A program made the position numbers and the translations under genes. The notes beneath the pieces were generated by a model. The model had not been told where the DNA came from, searched no databases, and saw only the letters and a program-made list of their open reading frames with translations. Source: Echinarachnius parma (Eukaryota > Echinodermata > Echinoidea > Clypeasteroida > Echinarachniidae). From it: a stretch of 64,000 nt of DNA. Positions 11,244 to 23,231 of the stretch are shown here, one piece after another; the first letter of the stretch is position 1, and every line of letters begins with the position of its first letter. Location: the NCBI GenBank assembly GCA_037951105.1, contig JBAMJV010002084.1, positions 62,001 to 126,000 on the forward strand. Direction: 5' to 3'.

Positions 11244-12828
11244 AACCCCTCAAAAAAAGTTCGGAAACTCAAGTTTGATCGATTATATCTATTTTATTAA
11301 GAAATCATAATGGTTATATTTGGTATCACTTGAAAAGGGTGTGTATACCTCTTTAAAATGATACCAAATTCGTAAGCATCACGAGCACGAGGTATCCGCA
11401 GTATACTTGAGAATGGGGGAAAGTCAGAAGTGAAATGTCACAAAATGCGCCAACAAACTTCAGTTGGAAGGTCTGACACCCATATCACGGTCTCAAGTTC
11501 AAATTTTTTCGACGATGAATATCTTGTCAATGAAGACATACTGTTGAATATGGTATCAGACAAAAGCCTGTTTAATTATCTTTCCAATGACACTCACTTG
11601 GAATAATTATGAAAGCCGGGTAGGTACAATTAAGGTGAATATTTGGGAGGATCGATGGCAAAATGTAAGCAAAATGCATTTGATTGTGTGAAATTGAAGG
11701 CGTTGCATCCAAAAACGACTTTTGTGGGGATATCTTAGTACTTTACTTTACATAATCATTATGAAATTCAACATTATGTTAAAGCGTGTTAATTTGTCAA
11801 TGAAATAATGCCCCATTCATAGTGGTTATGTGCTTGAGGTGTGTGTAGTACCTCTAAATGTATGGGGCTCAAAATGACACGTTGCTAGGTCGACTTTCTA
11901 CCGTTTGATACGTGGTAATAAGGGCATACCTACACGGTCGAAGAGGGCGCTAATATGCCAGTTCTGGCCAGTTTGCGTAGGTTTAGAGAAATTTGAAGCA
12001 TTTTCAATACATCAAGTTTGTGAGTTTCCTGTATTACACACTCACATTCAGCATAATCATTGCAAATGAGACATCATATTAAAGGTAAATTAACGAGCTT
12101 TCCGATAGTGCAAAACGTAATGATGATAGAGTTATGATTAATACAATATCTTACCGGAATCTTGAAACAAAAAGCCATGGTCTTAAATTCATAGCATTTA
12201 TAGACCCCCATATCCGGTTTTACTGCACACACCCCAATAGCATAATTATTACAGGTGAGACATGATTTTAAAGAAAAATAAACACGCTTTCACATGATAC
12301 TAAATTTACTGAGGATTATGCAATTTAAAACCCTAAAACATCCCTCCAATAGTCGTTTTTCGATGCAACGCCCTCAATTTCACAAAAAGAAATGCATTTT
12401 GCAACATTTCCCTTTCGGCCCTCCCCATGTTCAGCTGTACCATACTTAACCTGTTAATAAAATTGTTACGGACATAACCGTAATGAAAAGATAGACACAT
12501 GGGCTTTAAAATGATACCAAATTTGATAAGTTTAAATCATTTGAACACGCTACAATCTTCGATACAACTTGAACATTAAAAAATACGGCACAAGAGTCAA
12601 ATTTCCCAACTGAATACTTTCGGCCCGTTTTGCGACATTTTACTTCTGACCGTCCTCCATTCTGAAACGCACTGCGTATTCCCTGATTTGAAATGAATGA
12701 CAAATAATGTACCATTTCAAAGGGAAATCATCATGCATTGCAATGACACTAAAAGGAAAAAATACAATTTGACAATAAAAGTGACACAATCGATCAAAGT
12801 TGAGTTTCCGAACTTTTTTTGAGGGGTT
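11244..12828. mobile_element. TA-type element, TIR AACCCCTCAAAAAAAGTTCGG
   Basis: Inverted termini about 40 bp long: AACCCCTCAAAAAAAGTTCG, then GAAACTCAA-TTTGATCGATT at both ends. TA stands at both junctions (11242-11243, 12829-12830), as in Tc1/mariner-like transposition. The 1.6-kb interior holds diverged blocks built on GATACCAAATT and ACGCTTT, and no transposase frame. Another right end is at 1-154. Confidence 0.75.
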
Positions 12829-12845
12829 TAGTAAAATATAACAAT

Positions 12846-13301
12846 GCTTGAAAATAGCACAGGCCTACTGGCCCTGGGCCACTAAAAATTAGATTTGGGC
12901 CACCAAAAGTCATAGATGCTCAATTCCACTGACCTAAATGGGCAACCAAATATAACAGAATGTTTTCTTGGTTTGGGGCCACCAGATTTAGGTTCAGGTC
13001 ACTAGAACTTGCACAATTTAGTTTTTACTTGCAGCAAGGAAAAACAGTTCACGTCTAGCATTGAATGTATACATACAGCAAATATACACTTCCCAGTATG
13101 AACAACAAAAATGTACACATATACATGTATATATGCCAATAATTGCCTTTTCTTTCTTTGTGGTCCAATCCAAGCAAGTAAAATCAAGATTAAGTCCTAA
13201 GATATTGGTGACCCAAAAATGGAATCTGGTGGCCCAATACAAAGGACATGAAAAAGTATGTTATAATTGGAGGGCCAGTGGGCCAGTGCCTATTTCAAGC
13301 C
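12846..13301. mobile_element. MITE with GGGCTTGAAATAG-type ends, probable hAT type
   Basis: Left GCTTGAAAATAGCACAGGCC and inverted right GGGCTTGAAATAGGCACTGG are partners, with TGGCCC repeats inside each end and GGGCCACCA blocks between. Termini of GGGCTTGAAA type are known from hAT MITEs. No clear target duplication was found. Confidence 0.5.
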
Positions 13302-13629
13302 CTTACACTTGGCCATTTAGCCATTGAGCAACACTAACACACAGTAAATATGTGTAATTCAATATTCTTAATTAAACTTCCTGCTTGGTAAATTGAAGAC
13401 TCATTTTTTAGCCAGAACTCTGTGCATACAAAAATTACATGATTGTTTTTGTAATGTTCCTCACAAGAACCTTCATACACAACAAGTATTTAAATAAAGT
13501 AAGCATGTTTATTAAAATATTTACAAACAGCTGAACTAATAACTTATCATGGACAACTATTTTGAATAAACATTTGACTAACACAGTAACAGTAACTAAT
13601 TATGAGGTTGTGTTAAATGTTATTCTCCT

Positions 13630-16600
13630 GGGCAATTCCACCATAACGGAATTACATTCAGAGACGTTTTTTGCTCATTATTTCATTCCCTGCGCAATAT
13701 TCTCATGACTTAAGTAAATTTTGATACTTATATAAGTTGCACGGGTAGCCAGGCTACAACATGATAGGGAAATGGTTATATATCTTCCATGTGTTGTTGC
13801 ACACTAGACCAATATGTGTGACCGTAACGGAATTACCGGAGAATGGAGTTTTTTTTTTGCTACAAGTTTGCGTTGAGTTTCTCTGAAATATAAGACACTT
13901 TGAAACTGATTTTATGTATTTTTTCTATCTTGATAATGTCAACTTCATTTTGGAACAAGTACGTGCATAAACAACACAATGATAAGTTCACAAATTCACT
14001 TTTTTGAAAAAAGACCACTGTAACGGAATTACACAAATTTGTAACGGAATTACATCTCTGAAAGTTACAAGGAAAACTCAATTATTTTGCACTCAACTTT
14101 TCTTACATGCTAATGCAAACATCAAGGCTATCTAGCACTTGAATATAAACCATAATTTGACATATCTGTAAAGCAATTTTTGAACTTGTTGTGTAAAATA
14201 AATGAAAATATGGCCAAAATACAAATAAGAGTGAAATTTGAAGAAAAAAAATTGCTAAAATCCAGCTTTATTTCGGTTTATTTTCAGCTTCATATTAGTA
14301 GGCAAGAAATTAAAAAGGATTGCATCAATTTAATGAAAGAAAAATCCTAGGAAATATGTCCACTAATGTGTGTAACGGAATTACACAACTTAAGCAGTGA
14401 AATCAATTTTTCCACAAATCGGTACATGAACAACAAAGAATTCACATTTTAGCTTCAATACTTTTCAAAAATCAATAATTTGACAATAATAACCATATTT
14501 GAAGAAAAAAAAAGCAACATTTTAGAATTTTTCCTTTACTTCAAGAAAAATGGTTAAATTGTGAAAAAAAATGTACTACATTATGTGACATGCTAAATAA
14601 CTGCACATAATCAATATCAAGCAACATTTAAACAATTACAAATCACAAACAGGTCAAATCATTCAACTTTCAATGCTATAAAGCCTCGTAAACTTCCTGA
14701 ATATTGGAAATCTGTGTGAATGGAAATGCATTGTGAATGGGTAATTCCACTGTTACAGAATGACAAATAAGTGATTTTTAGCTCTGTTTTCTTAATCATA
14801 TTTAAAATCCTTTCACTTTCACAGTTTTTAAAACTTTAATAACTGGCAGGGGTACTAGAGGTACAACAGAACCCAAGATTGTTACAAATCTATAACACTG
14901 TAGCGTCCAGAGACCAAAATACAATCATAACGGAAAGGGGTCTTTCATTCAACACTAAATATGTAATGATTTTCTTCAAAAGTTACCACAAAAAATTCTT
15001 CATTGGTAATAAAAACTTACAATTTTAAGTTACAAACTTGAATTTGGTACATCTTTTTTTCCAGAAATGATCTATTTTAACCTCTGAAATTACCTTAAGA
15101 CAAACGAATGTCACTGTAACGGAATTACGCCTGTGAAATCCACCCATGAAAATGCAATTTCTTGGTTACATTTTTCTGCTTTTCTGCTTATAGTCATTAG
15201 TAAAGAATGTGTATGCATTGTTCATCACAAGCTCTTACATAAGGACCAGAACAAATCCTGAAGTTATGTGTGTGCGTAACATTATATAAACTCTTGTTAT
15301 ATTCTAAAATTATTCTTTAAAAAATTCATCCTAAATTGATCTTAATTTACTCTCAAATCAATTTGGAATGCGTTTTCATCCATTCCATGAAATACGAGAT
15401 GTATATCGGATATAAACGTGTATGATCCTCAAACAAAAAGTTGGCATATAAAATATAAATATGGAATTGCCAAAAATGAAAGACACCTTTAGGAATTCCC
15501 ATTTGAAAATGCAAATACTTTGTACATCATTCTTCTTTGATCTGCATACAGAAGCACACTGAACACTCAATGTATTCTGACTTTATGATAATGAATAAAA
15601 CATGTGTATCTTAGCCTGTATTATGTTTAGTTTTGAATATCTTGAAGCCTATTCTGTATTTATGTTTAATTTTATATGCTTCAGTTTAATACAAATTTAC
15701 ATAATTAATGATGAGTTATGAGCCTTTAACTGATCAATGATATTCAAATCTACATACAATTACAAAATTATTAATATTAAATCTCCTTGAAACATGAAGG
15801 TATGATTTATATCTTAAAATACATGAATGTAAATTAATGTGAGAAAATAAATGTAGCACCAGTGTCATACTAATCACTGGATATTTTGTAAAAAAATTGT
15901 ATTGTTTTTGTTTTTCCCTTTCTAAAGTACAAACATGAATCTGCTGCATCTTCATAATTTCAGTCAAGTGGTTCTTGCTGGAAACTAATTTAATGATAGA
16001 ACATTATCATCTCTATTATGTTCATGGAGAGATTAGAGAAATTATCTATCGTATATCAATTTAGTTAAATCACCATTGATGCAATATGAAGCATGTGGGT
16101 ACAATGAGTCACATAAAGTAACATTGTACAGTACTTGTATAATGACTTATTGTCTACATGGCTACAGTTCATGCTATTTAAAGGGTATTTCTACATTGAG
16201 AACAAGAATTTTTTTAATTTTCAGTAATATCATTCAATACCTTACAAACCATGTGCGTGTAATTCCGTTACGTAACGGAATTACTAATACCGTTACGCCA
16301 ATTTTGGAAAAAATAGTGACATTATTTCAGAAAATTATGTTGGAAGTTCTTAGGACTGTGGTGAAGGAAGAGAATTCACAATGACATGACTAAAGAACAA
16401 GTAATAAGATATTGAGAAAAACTTATTACGTTTTATCGTAACGGAATTACGATCAAATATGCATAGATTTCAAAAATTTCTCCAAAAAAAAATGCAATGA
16501 AGTTACTGCCCATGCTTTACAATTTGTGATTGTTACTACATTGTATGGAAAATATGACAAAAAGAGCAGAAACAATCATTGAATTCAAAGATTCACTTCA

Positions 16601-16810
16601 TTTTCATGAAATGAAGCTGATTTATGAATAAAAGGTCATAAATTTCTGTTCAATTCAAGCAGAAATATTTGCAAAACCAATAGAGCTATACACAAATGGT
16701 TTTCAGTTTCCTAAAATTAAAGTTTTCCTCTATCGATAACAGTTTGATTTAGGGAAGATTGCTCAACTTTGAGATGTGGTGTTTTTGCCTTCTCTCATAC
16801 GGAATTGCCC
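13630..16810. mobile_element. Word-type element A: GGGCAATTCC ends, GTAACGGAATTAC words
   Basis: Inverted ends GGGCAATTCC (13630-13639 and 16801-16810) enclose 3.2 kb of AT-rich, gene-free sequence. The 13-mer GTAACGGAATTAC recurs at 13824, 14020, 14041, 14372, 15116, 16272 and 16438, inverted at 16259, with near matches at 13643 and 14741. The pair at 16259-16284 makes a perfect 26-bp palindrome. A 13-mer repeated this often in AT-rich DNA is far beyond chance. The flanks (TCCT/TACT) give only a 3-of-4 target duplication. Superfamily unknown; see elements B and D. Confidence 0.8.
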
Positions 16811-17687
16811 TACTTTTAAAAATATCTGTCCCTTAGAAGCATTCACAACATACCGAGTGAAGGCTGGTATGGACATGTATATTCAGTTACAGTTCGACAT
16901 TTGAGTATGGCTCAGTCCAAATGTTACATGCCTACAGGAGATGAAATCCCTTCACTAATGGACCCTATGTGACTGTCTAAATTTAGGAATGCAATTTGCA
17001 GAAGCTCAGGATAACTGCTTAACTGGCATGTCTGATCAGTTTAGGGGGCATTCCTTTTATATGACTTGAGCCACAGTAACGATGCTCTGCTGCGGCAGGA
17101 AAAAACATGTTTATGGGTAATGGCTATTTAGTAAATCTATTATACAGCTCTGTACTGTTATGAAATTCAGTTCACAAGCAGTACTTTTCTACATGAACAT
17201 ATTGCTTTTAAAAGATCTAGGTGTGGTTTGTAATAAATTTTACCCTTTCGACACTGTTTTAAAATCCTTCTGAATGGAAAGAATGTTATTACATTTTAAA
17301 TCAAATCTATGTTGGTATTTTTGCCCTTCGCTGATGAAGGTTACTAGGTTTTCCACTGGATGTTCAGTGCAAGTTTGTGTCATTGTGACAAAAATCACAA
17401 GTAGACTCTTAAGGATGGAACCCATGACTTCATGATTTCTTCTACTGGCAAACTAGACCTTTTGGATCAGGCGTCAAGCCCTGGAGAGGGGGTTTAATAT
17501 CAGGTTCTTGATAACCAAATAGTAGCACACACTGCTAGAAGAGTTAGAATAATAATTAAATTTTGTCTGGTACATAAATATTGGTAATTTTGCCCTTCAC
17601 CGAGAGTGGTTTATCACTAGATGCTCAGTTCAAGTTTGAGTAATTGTGACAAAGTATCATTTATAAATGAAAATTTAAATGAGCCAA
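16811..17687. other. Intron sequence, weak internal repeat
   Basis: No element recognised. TTTGCCCTTC-CxGA...GTTCA(G)TxCAAGTTTG recurs at about 17320-17380 and 17580-17640, a diverged direct repeat. Confidence 0.4.
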
Positions 17688-17807
17688 GTGGGGAGAAAAA
17701 GTGCATGGCGACAGCTCGACTAAAATTAGCGATCACGTTAGAAGTGAATGATCGCTAATTACAGTCAAGGTTCAAGCTGTCGCCGCACACATTTTTTCTC
17801 TACTCAC
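17688..17807. mobile_element. 120-bp MITE with ~45-bp inverted ends
   Basis: Ends GTGGGGAGAAAAAGTG and, inverted, GTGAGTAGAGAAAAAATGTG; the inner arms share GGCGACAGCT and AATTAGCGATCA. It folds into one hairpin. No clear target duplication. Confidence 0.65.
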
Positions 17808-19158
17808 AAGTTAAGATTGCATTTTTTGATCCCCCAAAATATCTTAGAATTTACTGTTTTCATGGGTAGATTCAACAAAACTTACTTGTAAGAAGGAATA
17901 ACAAATCAAGGTACAGTTTTTTTATCTCCGTTTTGATTAATTTTTTCACAGTTTGGGTGGAATTTTAGCACAAAAACAAGTGATTGTTAATAGGGCTGAG
18001 TCCGTTTGAATATGACAAATGTGAGGTTGCTAGGTAAAATAGTGTTGCTAGGCAGCATGCCAGTGCCCAACTGTCACTGTCGGGGCCCGGTTGCATTTTC
18101 TTTAAACTGTTTGGAGGAGCATTTATCAATATATATACACATTTCTCATCTTCAAAAAAGTAGTTACAGAATGGTTACATAGCAATAAACTTTTGGAATG
18201 AAGTGCAACCAATTAACCAATCTTCACAATCAGCATGTGAAAATACCAAATAATTACCCCTTAATCAACCTCAAAACTCATTCTTTTAGCCGTCATGTAG
18301 TTATGGTGATTTAATTAATATATTAATATGAAAATTACAAAACATAAATTTTACCTGAGAAGTAATTTATTAAATTTGACTTAGTTCCCAGTGGTACTGG
18401 TGTGGGTGAAAAGGATCATTCATAAAGAAGTTTTGTGGCTGGTAGGACAAAAAGAATAGCAAAAATTGTCTGCAATGTCACATCGTTATCACATGGAATT
18501 GCCTGTATGCTTTTGATATTTGAATGTGTCCTAAATTGTCACTGTAAGTCTTTCATGCTATCTTTTAAAACACCAAATTTGTTTTACTTTTATGCTGAAA
18601 TATTGTCTGATAGTGTACATGACACATTTCCAACAACATTCATATTCAGATATCATCAGGTGAGAGTGAGAAGGGCGTTAAATTGATATTTGGCTTACGT
18701 AAGTTCCTGTACGCTGGAGCCTTCTGTATTTAAAGGGATCTAGTAACTTTGTTGACATGTGCAAAAAGTGATGAATGGTTGATGCAATGTATATTATTGT
18801 TATCTCATTTGTCCACAGGGTATTGTGTGAAAATTCAAATGGACATTGCATTGCCAAGTAATGAGCGAAAATGCAAAGTGATATTCAATAACTCCCTGCA
18901 CTCACTTTGTACACAGAAGAAAAACTCGCCCAGAGTTTTTCTTATCTGAATACTTTGATCGTACATATCATTGTAACGAAAGGGAAATTTGAAAAACCAA
19001 AACCTGTCCCATGATTTTATTGTTAATACGAATACAACAAGGTATGAGGGAACCGCTAGAATTAAAAATTTATTTTGAGGATTTGGACAATGTTACTAAG
19101 TCCCTTTAATGCCAATTTTCAGATAATTATTATTTCTTATTTAAATAATATTTATAAA
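17808..19158. other. Intron sequence without recognised gene
   Basis: AT-rich. A lone TAGGGCTGAGTCC at about 17994 matches the terminus of the hAT-type element at 53887-54491 and may be a solo end. No coding sequence seen. Confidence 0.4.
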
Positions 19159-20094
19159 CTAGATGGATCTTCGACTGCGCGCAGTCGAAAATTATGCCTC
19201 CGCTATGACGCAATTTTCAATATCAAGCCCAAAATAACGTGCACTGAAAAAAAAAAAAAATTTCATATATATATTTTGAGTTCTGTGACCTTGACCTATG
19301 TAGACCCCAAACTTTGATGGCTACATTGGCTCCCAAGAATATTCAGGTACCAAGTTAGATTGAAATCTGACATTCAGGTCTTGAGATTTTGTCATTACAA
19401 GCCATATTTGCATATATATTGAGTCATGTGACCTTGACCTTTGACCTCATGGCCCCCAAAACCAAATCCAATCATTGCCACCCGATGTGTATGTAACTCA
19501 TTCCAAGTTCGAAATTGATCCGTCAAACGGTTCTTGAGATATCGTGAGAAGGATGCTTTTTTGCACATATATTGAGTCCTGCGACCTTGACCTTTCACCT
19601 CATGAACCCCAACATCTAATCAGATCATTGTCACCCCAATATGTACACTCATACCAAGTTTGAAATTGATCCATCAACCGGTTCTAGAGATATCGCGAGA
19701 ATAAGGCATTTTTGCACATATATTGAGTCCTGTGACCTTGACCTTTGACCTCATGAACCCCAACATCTAATCAGATCATTGTCTCCCCAATATATACACT
19801 CATACCAAGTTTGAATTTGATCTGTCAACTGGTTCTGGAGATATCGCGAGAACGAGGCATTTTAAAACATATATTGAGTCATGTGACCTTGACCTTTGAC
19901 CTCATGAACCCCCAAATCTAATCAGATCATTGTCACCCCAATATGTACACTCATACCAAGTTTGAAATTGATCCGTCAACCGGTTCTTGAGATATCGCGA
20001 GAACAAAAACGGGACGAACGTACGTACGGACGGACGGACGGACGGACAACCCGAAAACATAATGCCTCCGGCCACTTCGTTGGCGGAGGCATAA
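19159..20094 (+). mobile_element. DR1-array element, complete copy
   Basis: Head: CTAGATGGATC, palindrome TTCGACTGCGCGCAGTCGAA, then AATTATGCCTCCGCTATGACGC. Body: about five ~150-bp units, each with TTGAGTC-TGTGACCTTGACC, TTTGACCTCATG, ATCAGATCATTG and CAAGTTTGAAATTGATCC. Tail: GGAC microsatellite (20014-20045) and terminal hairpin ATGCCTCCGGCC-ACTTCGT-TGGCGGAGGCATAA. Head and tail share inverted TTATGCCTCCGC. Short inverted ends, a tandem-repeat core and a 3' stem-loop resemble non-autonomous Helentron/HINE or pearl-type elements, but membership is inference. Every unit carries AGGTCAAAGGTCA (DR1) or a close variant on the minus strand. Confidence 0.85.
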
Positions 20095-20227
20095 AAATAA
20101 AAGAAAGATACATTTGGTTTCTACAAAGACACTAAACTGTAAACATGATTATCTACAAAATACAAAAAGTGACTTTAATTAGCTTCCTTCTCTTTCTCAA
20201 CCGATGCTATGGTTTTGAAGAACTTAC

Positions 20228-20340
20228 TGGACTGAATCCTTTGGGTGTGGTTTGCGTTTGCCGCTGCGCACCTGTGATGGGTCTAGGAGGGAGTGCTCCC
20301 AGATGGAGTTCGCACCATTACTGACCAGAGCATGAACCAT
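20228..20340 (-). CDS. GIT: GIT exon: C-terminal part of ArfGAP domain
   Basis: A 113-bp exon with acceptor TTTTTCAG and donor GTAAGT. It reads MVHALVSNGANSIWEHSLLD followed by PSQVRSGKRKPHPKDSV and two bases (CA) that form His with the first base of the next exon. NGANSIWEHSLLDP is close to a signature of the GIT1/GIT2 ArfGAP domain, and the KDSV-H-PFK junction matches the family's DKVHPIK. It lies between a complete DR1-array element (19159-20094) and a TTAA-type MITE (20655-21394), so it is a 113-bp coding island in about 30 kb of repeat-rich intron. Confidence 0.95.
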
Positions 20341-20654
20341 CTGAAAAACAAACCACAATCAAAACAGTCAGTACGTTATCCTTTGAACAATTATCTGCTC
20401 TCTATCCACAAGTATAAATGGGTTCTTGGTCAGTTGTTATTTAACCTCAATCGCCCGAGAGCAGCTTGGATAAGTATGCTCCGCAGGAAGATGAGATTGT
20501 GCGCAAGATAATTTGTGCGGGTTTGAAGTGTACCTGATGACCAAGGATAATAGCATACCAAGACACATGGCGCTCTATAAGTGTTCTTATCATACATAGG
20601 TACGTAATATAGTGCAAAATTAATGAGAGTCAAATCCTAGCAGAATCTTCTTAA

Positions 20655-21394
20655 CCCTGTAAATAAGGCCGGGGGGGGGCCATTATGGCCCCCCCCCCCC
20701 CGCGATTTTTTTTATTGCTCCGGAACGCGTAAAGATGACGCCCCGCTGCTTGGTGACTTTTTTCTCTTGGGTCTTGCGCATCTTTTGAAAGAACATTTTT
20801 GAAAATCGGACCTACCGTTACAAAGTCACCTTGACCTTTTGTCTATGCATGTCAGCCCAATTTCGTGATTTGTGTACAAAACATATGGAAATATCAGTTT
20901 TCGTAAAAAGAGGTATATCATTGGTTATTTGGTCTTGTTTACATTTTAGGTGTTTGTTTTGGTGTTCAAAATACTTGAATTATAGTTATAAATTAAATAA
21001 ACAACAAAAACAATAAAATACATAAGTAAAAAAACAACAAAGAAATACATTAGACATTACAAAAACAATAGAAAACATAAGGAAGAACCTGGCTGTTGTA
21101 ATATTATTCCAAATGTAGTGAAAACCAATGTTAAATTATGAAGATAATATGATTTATGGGTAAAAATATGAATGTTATGACTTTATTTGCATAAATTTCC
21201 ATAAATATGCAAATTAATGAATTGACAAAATTAAAATTACCATTGTATTCCATACATGTACACTTCACTTAACATGCATGCAAATTTTCATGGCGATCGG
21301 CCGCTTTGCGGCCGAGATCTTAAGGGGGGCCATAATGGCCCCCCCCCTCCCCCCCGGCCGTAGAAAGACCTCAAATAGCCCGGCCTTTTTAGGG
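20655..21394 (-). mobile_element. TTAA-type (piggyBac-like) MITE, complete copy 2
   Basis: TTAA at 20651-20654 and 21395-21398. Ends CCCTGTAAATAAGGCCGGG and inverted CCCTAAAAAGGCCGGGC. G/C runs sit near both ends around GGCCATTATGGCC, plus the palindrome CGGCCGCTTTGCGGCCG. Inverted relative to copies 1 and 3. It lies just upstream (gene sense) of the GIT exon at 20228-20340. No transposase. Confidence 0.85.
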
Positions 21395-21859
21395 TTAAAG
21401 GAACTAAAGAATACAACGTACTTTGGCACTTATTCCATAGTTGATGACTTGTAAACTAGGTCTGCCGAAAAAAACTTCATAAAAATAAACATAGTAGTGA
21501 TTGTAGGCTAATTTTCGGATGCCAAATCTCACTTAGCAGCCAGTTTACGCCCCACCCACATTTAGGGTCTAAAATCAGCAGCGTGATTGACATGTGATTG
21601 ACAATTCATCGGCTTACGTCATCTACAGAATTTAGATAGGCGTTGTGTACGGGGCGAAGTTCTTTAGATGACGTCACATTTTGGCGATTTAAAAGGGGCA
21701 TTCCCAGGACAATTAGATATTTACTAATTACCCAAAAATGTATTGATTTCATGGGAAATAACTGCCAAATTCCTTTTCTTGAGGAAAAATTACTTATACT
21801 ATAGAGAGCCTAATTGTGAACTTTAGGCCATCTACTCTACTTTAGGCCATCTAGACGCT

Positions 21860-22395
21860 GTACTGTATGTCCCCAAAAAAATTACAATCAGACTTTCTGC
21901 AACGATAACTTTAAAAATAGTAGATCAATCATAATGCTATTTCAGGGTATGAAAATATAACTTATTATCGTAAACCAGGGTGACTTTGGCCGCCGGGGTG
22001 ACTTTTGCAACCCTGTGAGGAAAATGTATTTTCATTGAGGCTCTGTTACTTGAACAAATTTCTGAAAATATTTGTATACATTCTTATCTATAGGCTAATG
22101 TATGAACATTATAAAAATTCATAATTTTCTTTCATAACGGCTTACCTTCTTTGCTTTTGTTGTTGTTGTGTGTATAACAAATAAAGTGCATGAGTAATAT
22201 GGTGGTCAAACTTTTGAGTCTCGACAGAAAACAGAAAATGGAAAATCAAGCAAATATGTCAGATTGGGAAAACTAAGGGCGTACCAAACTGCCTATGCAC
22301 TAACTTTATCGACCCTCCCTCTATTTTTTCAAAATGGCCGTGGCAAAAGTCACCCTAGGCTATTTGCTGCAAGCTCGGGGTGACTTTGGCCGGGA
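21860..22395. repeat. Word-type region E: GTGACTTTTGCC words
   Basis: GGGTGACTTTGGCC at 21978-21991 and 22378-22391, GGGTGACTTTTGC at 21996-22008, inverted GGCAAAAGTCACCC at 22342-22355. The left block (TTACAATCAGACTTTCTGC, ATAACTTTAAAxATAGTAGATC) recurs near 35930-36000 and inverted near 36880-36965. Element ends were not identified. Confidence 0.6.
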
Positions 22396-23066
22396 TAGAA
22401 TTACCAATGTTTTGGGTTACAGAGTTGTAAATAGGAAACAAAATGTTTAGTAATTATTACTTTATATACAGCGCATATCAAGCAAGCTCTAAAAATCGCA
22501 TCTAGGCTATTGCGCCTTCAAAGTTCACACAAAAAATTAAAATTTAATAATGTGATCATGGCTCATATTTAAAGGGGACTTTCATACGAATTCAAGCTTC
22601 TAATGATTGAAAGATTGAAATGATTGATATTCTAGGTCACTAAACACAATTTTGTATGAAAAAAGTATGATTGTGGGTTCTTATAATTGGTTTTGAAATT
22701 CTAATGACACAAATTCACGAGCGAGCTTGTTCTCTCCCACAATGCACCAATTTGTGACGTGCAAGATTCACTATGCCCCTATTTATGTTTTCTCACTGCA
22801 GCGTATGTGTTCTTTTGATCGGACCAATACAATTGTGCTCGGTCATGAATAGTTTAGTCCACGCTGCGCCACTGACCGTGCCTTTGAGCATTACTGCATT
22901 GTTGAACCGTTTGAAAATACTTGCCTGCCCGATATTGTAACACGTTTGGCTTTCATTGGAATTTGAATAGACACAAAGTTCTGTAAACGTGGTTATTGAA
23001 TTTGCTGGCTCTGCATGACTGGCTATTATGAATGACACATGCAGTGATCACAATGCAGTGGCACCG

Positions 23067-23231
23067 GATTCTACTTCGTATGGCCTAATGAATCGGAATC
23101 AGGTAGGACGCACATCTGTTGCGGCCGAAATAGCACCACATTTTTGTAGACAATAGGTTTTCTATTGATATGCAAATGAGCTCTCGCTCCCCCGTGTATA
23201 TATACGCCGCGGTTTCGTGACAACGCCATTG
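23067..23231 (+). repeat. Left inverted terminal repeat of the DIRS-like element
   Basis: It starts GATTCTACTTCGTATGGCC and runs to CGTGACAACGCCATT. It carries the octamer-type ATGCAAAT and, about 30 bp on, the TATA-type GTATATATAC, so it looks like an inward-facing promoter. It is about 95% identical to the right repeat from AATCAGGTAGGACGCAC inward. Confidence 0.8.

Noticed and set aside
13824-16450. GTAACGGAATTAC words as a host transcription-factor site cluster
   Set aside because: They lie between matching GGGCAATTCC ends and parallel elements have other private words, so a mobile-element explanation is simpler; host use is not excluded.
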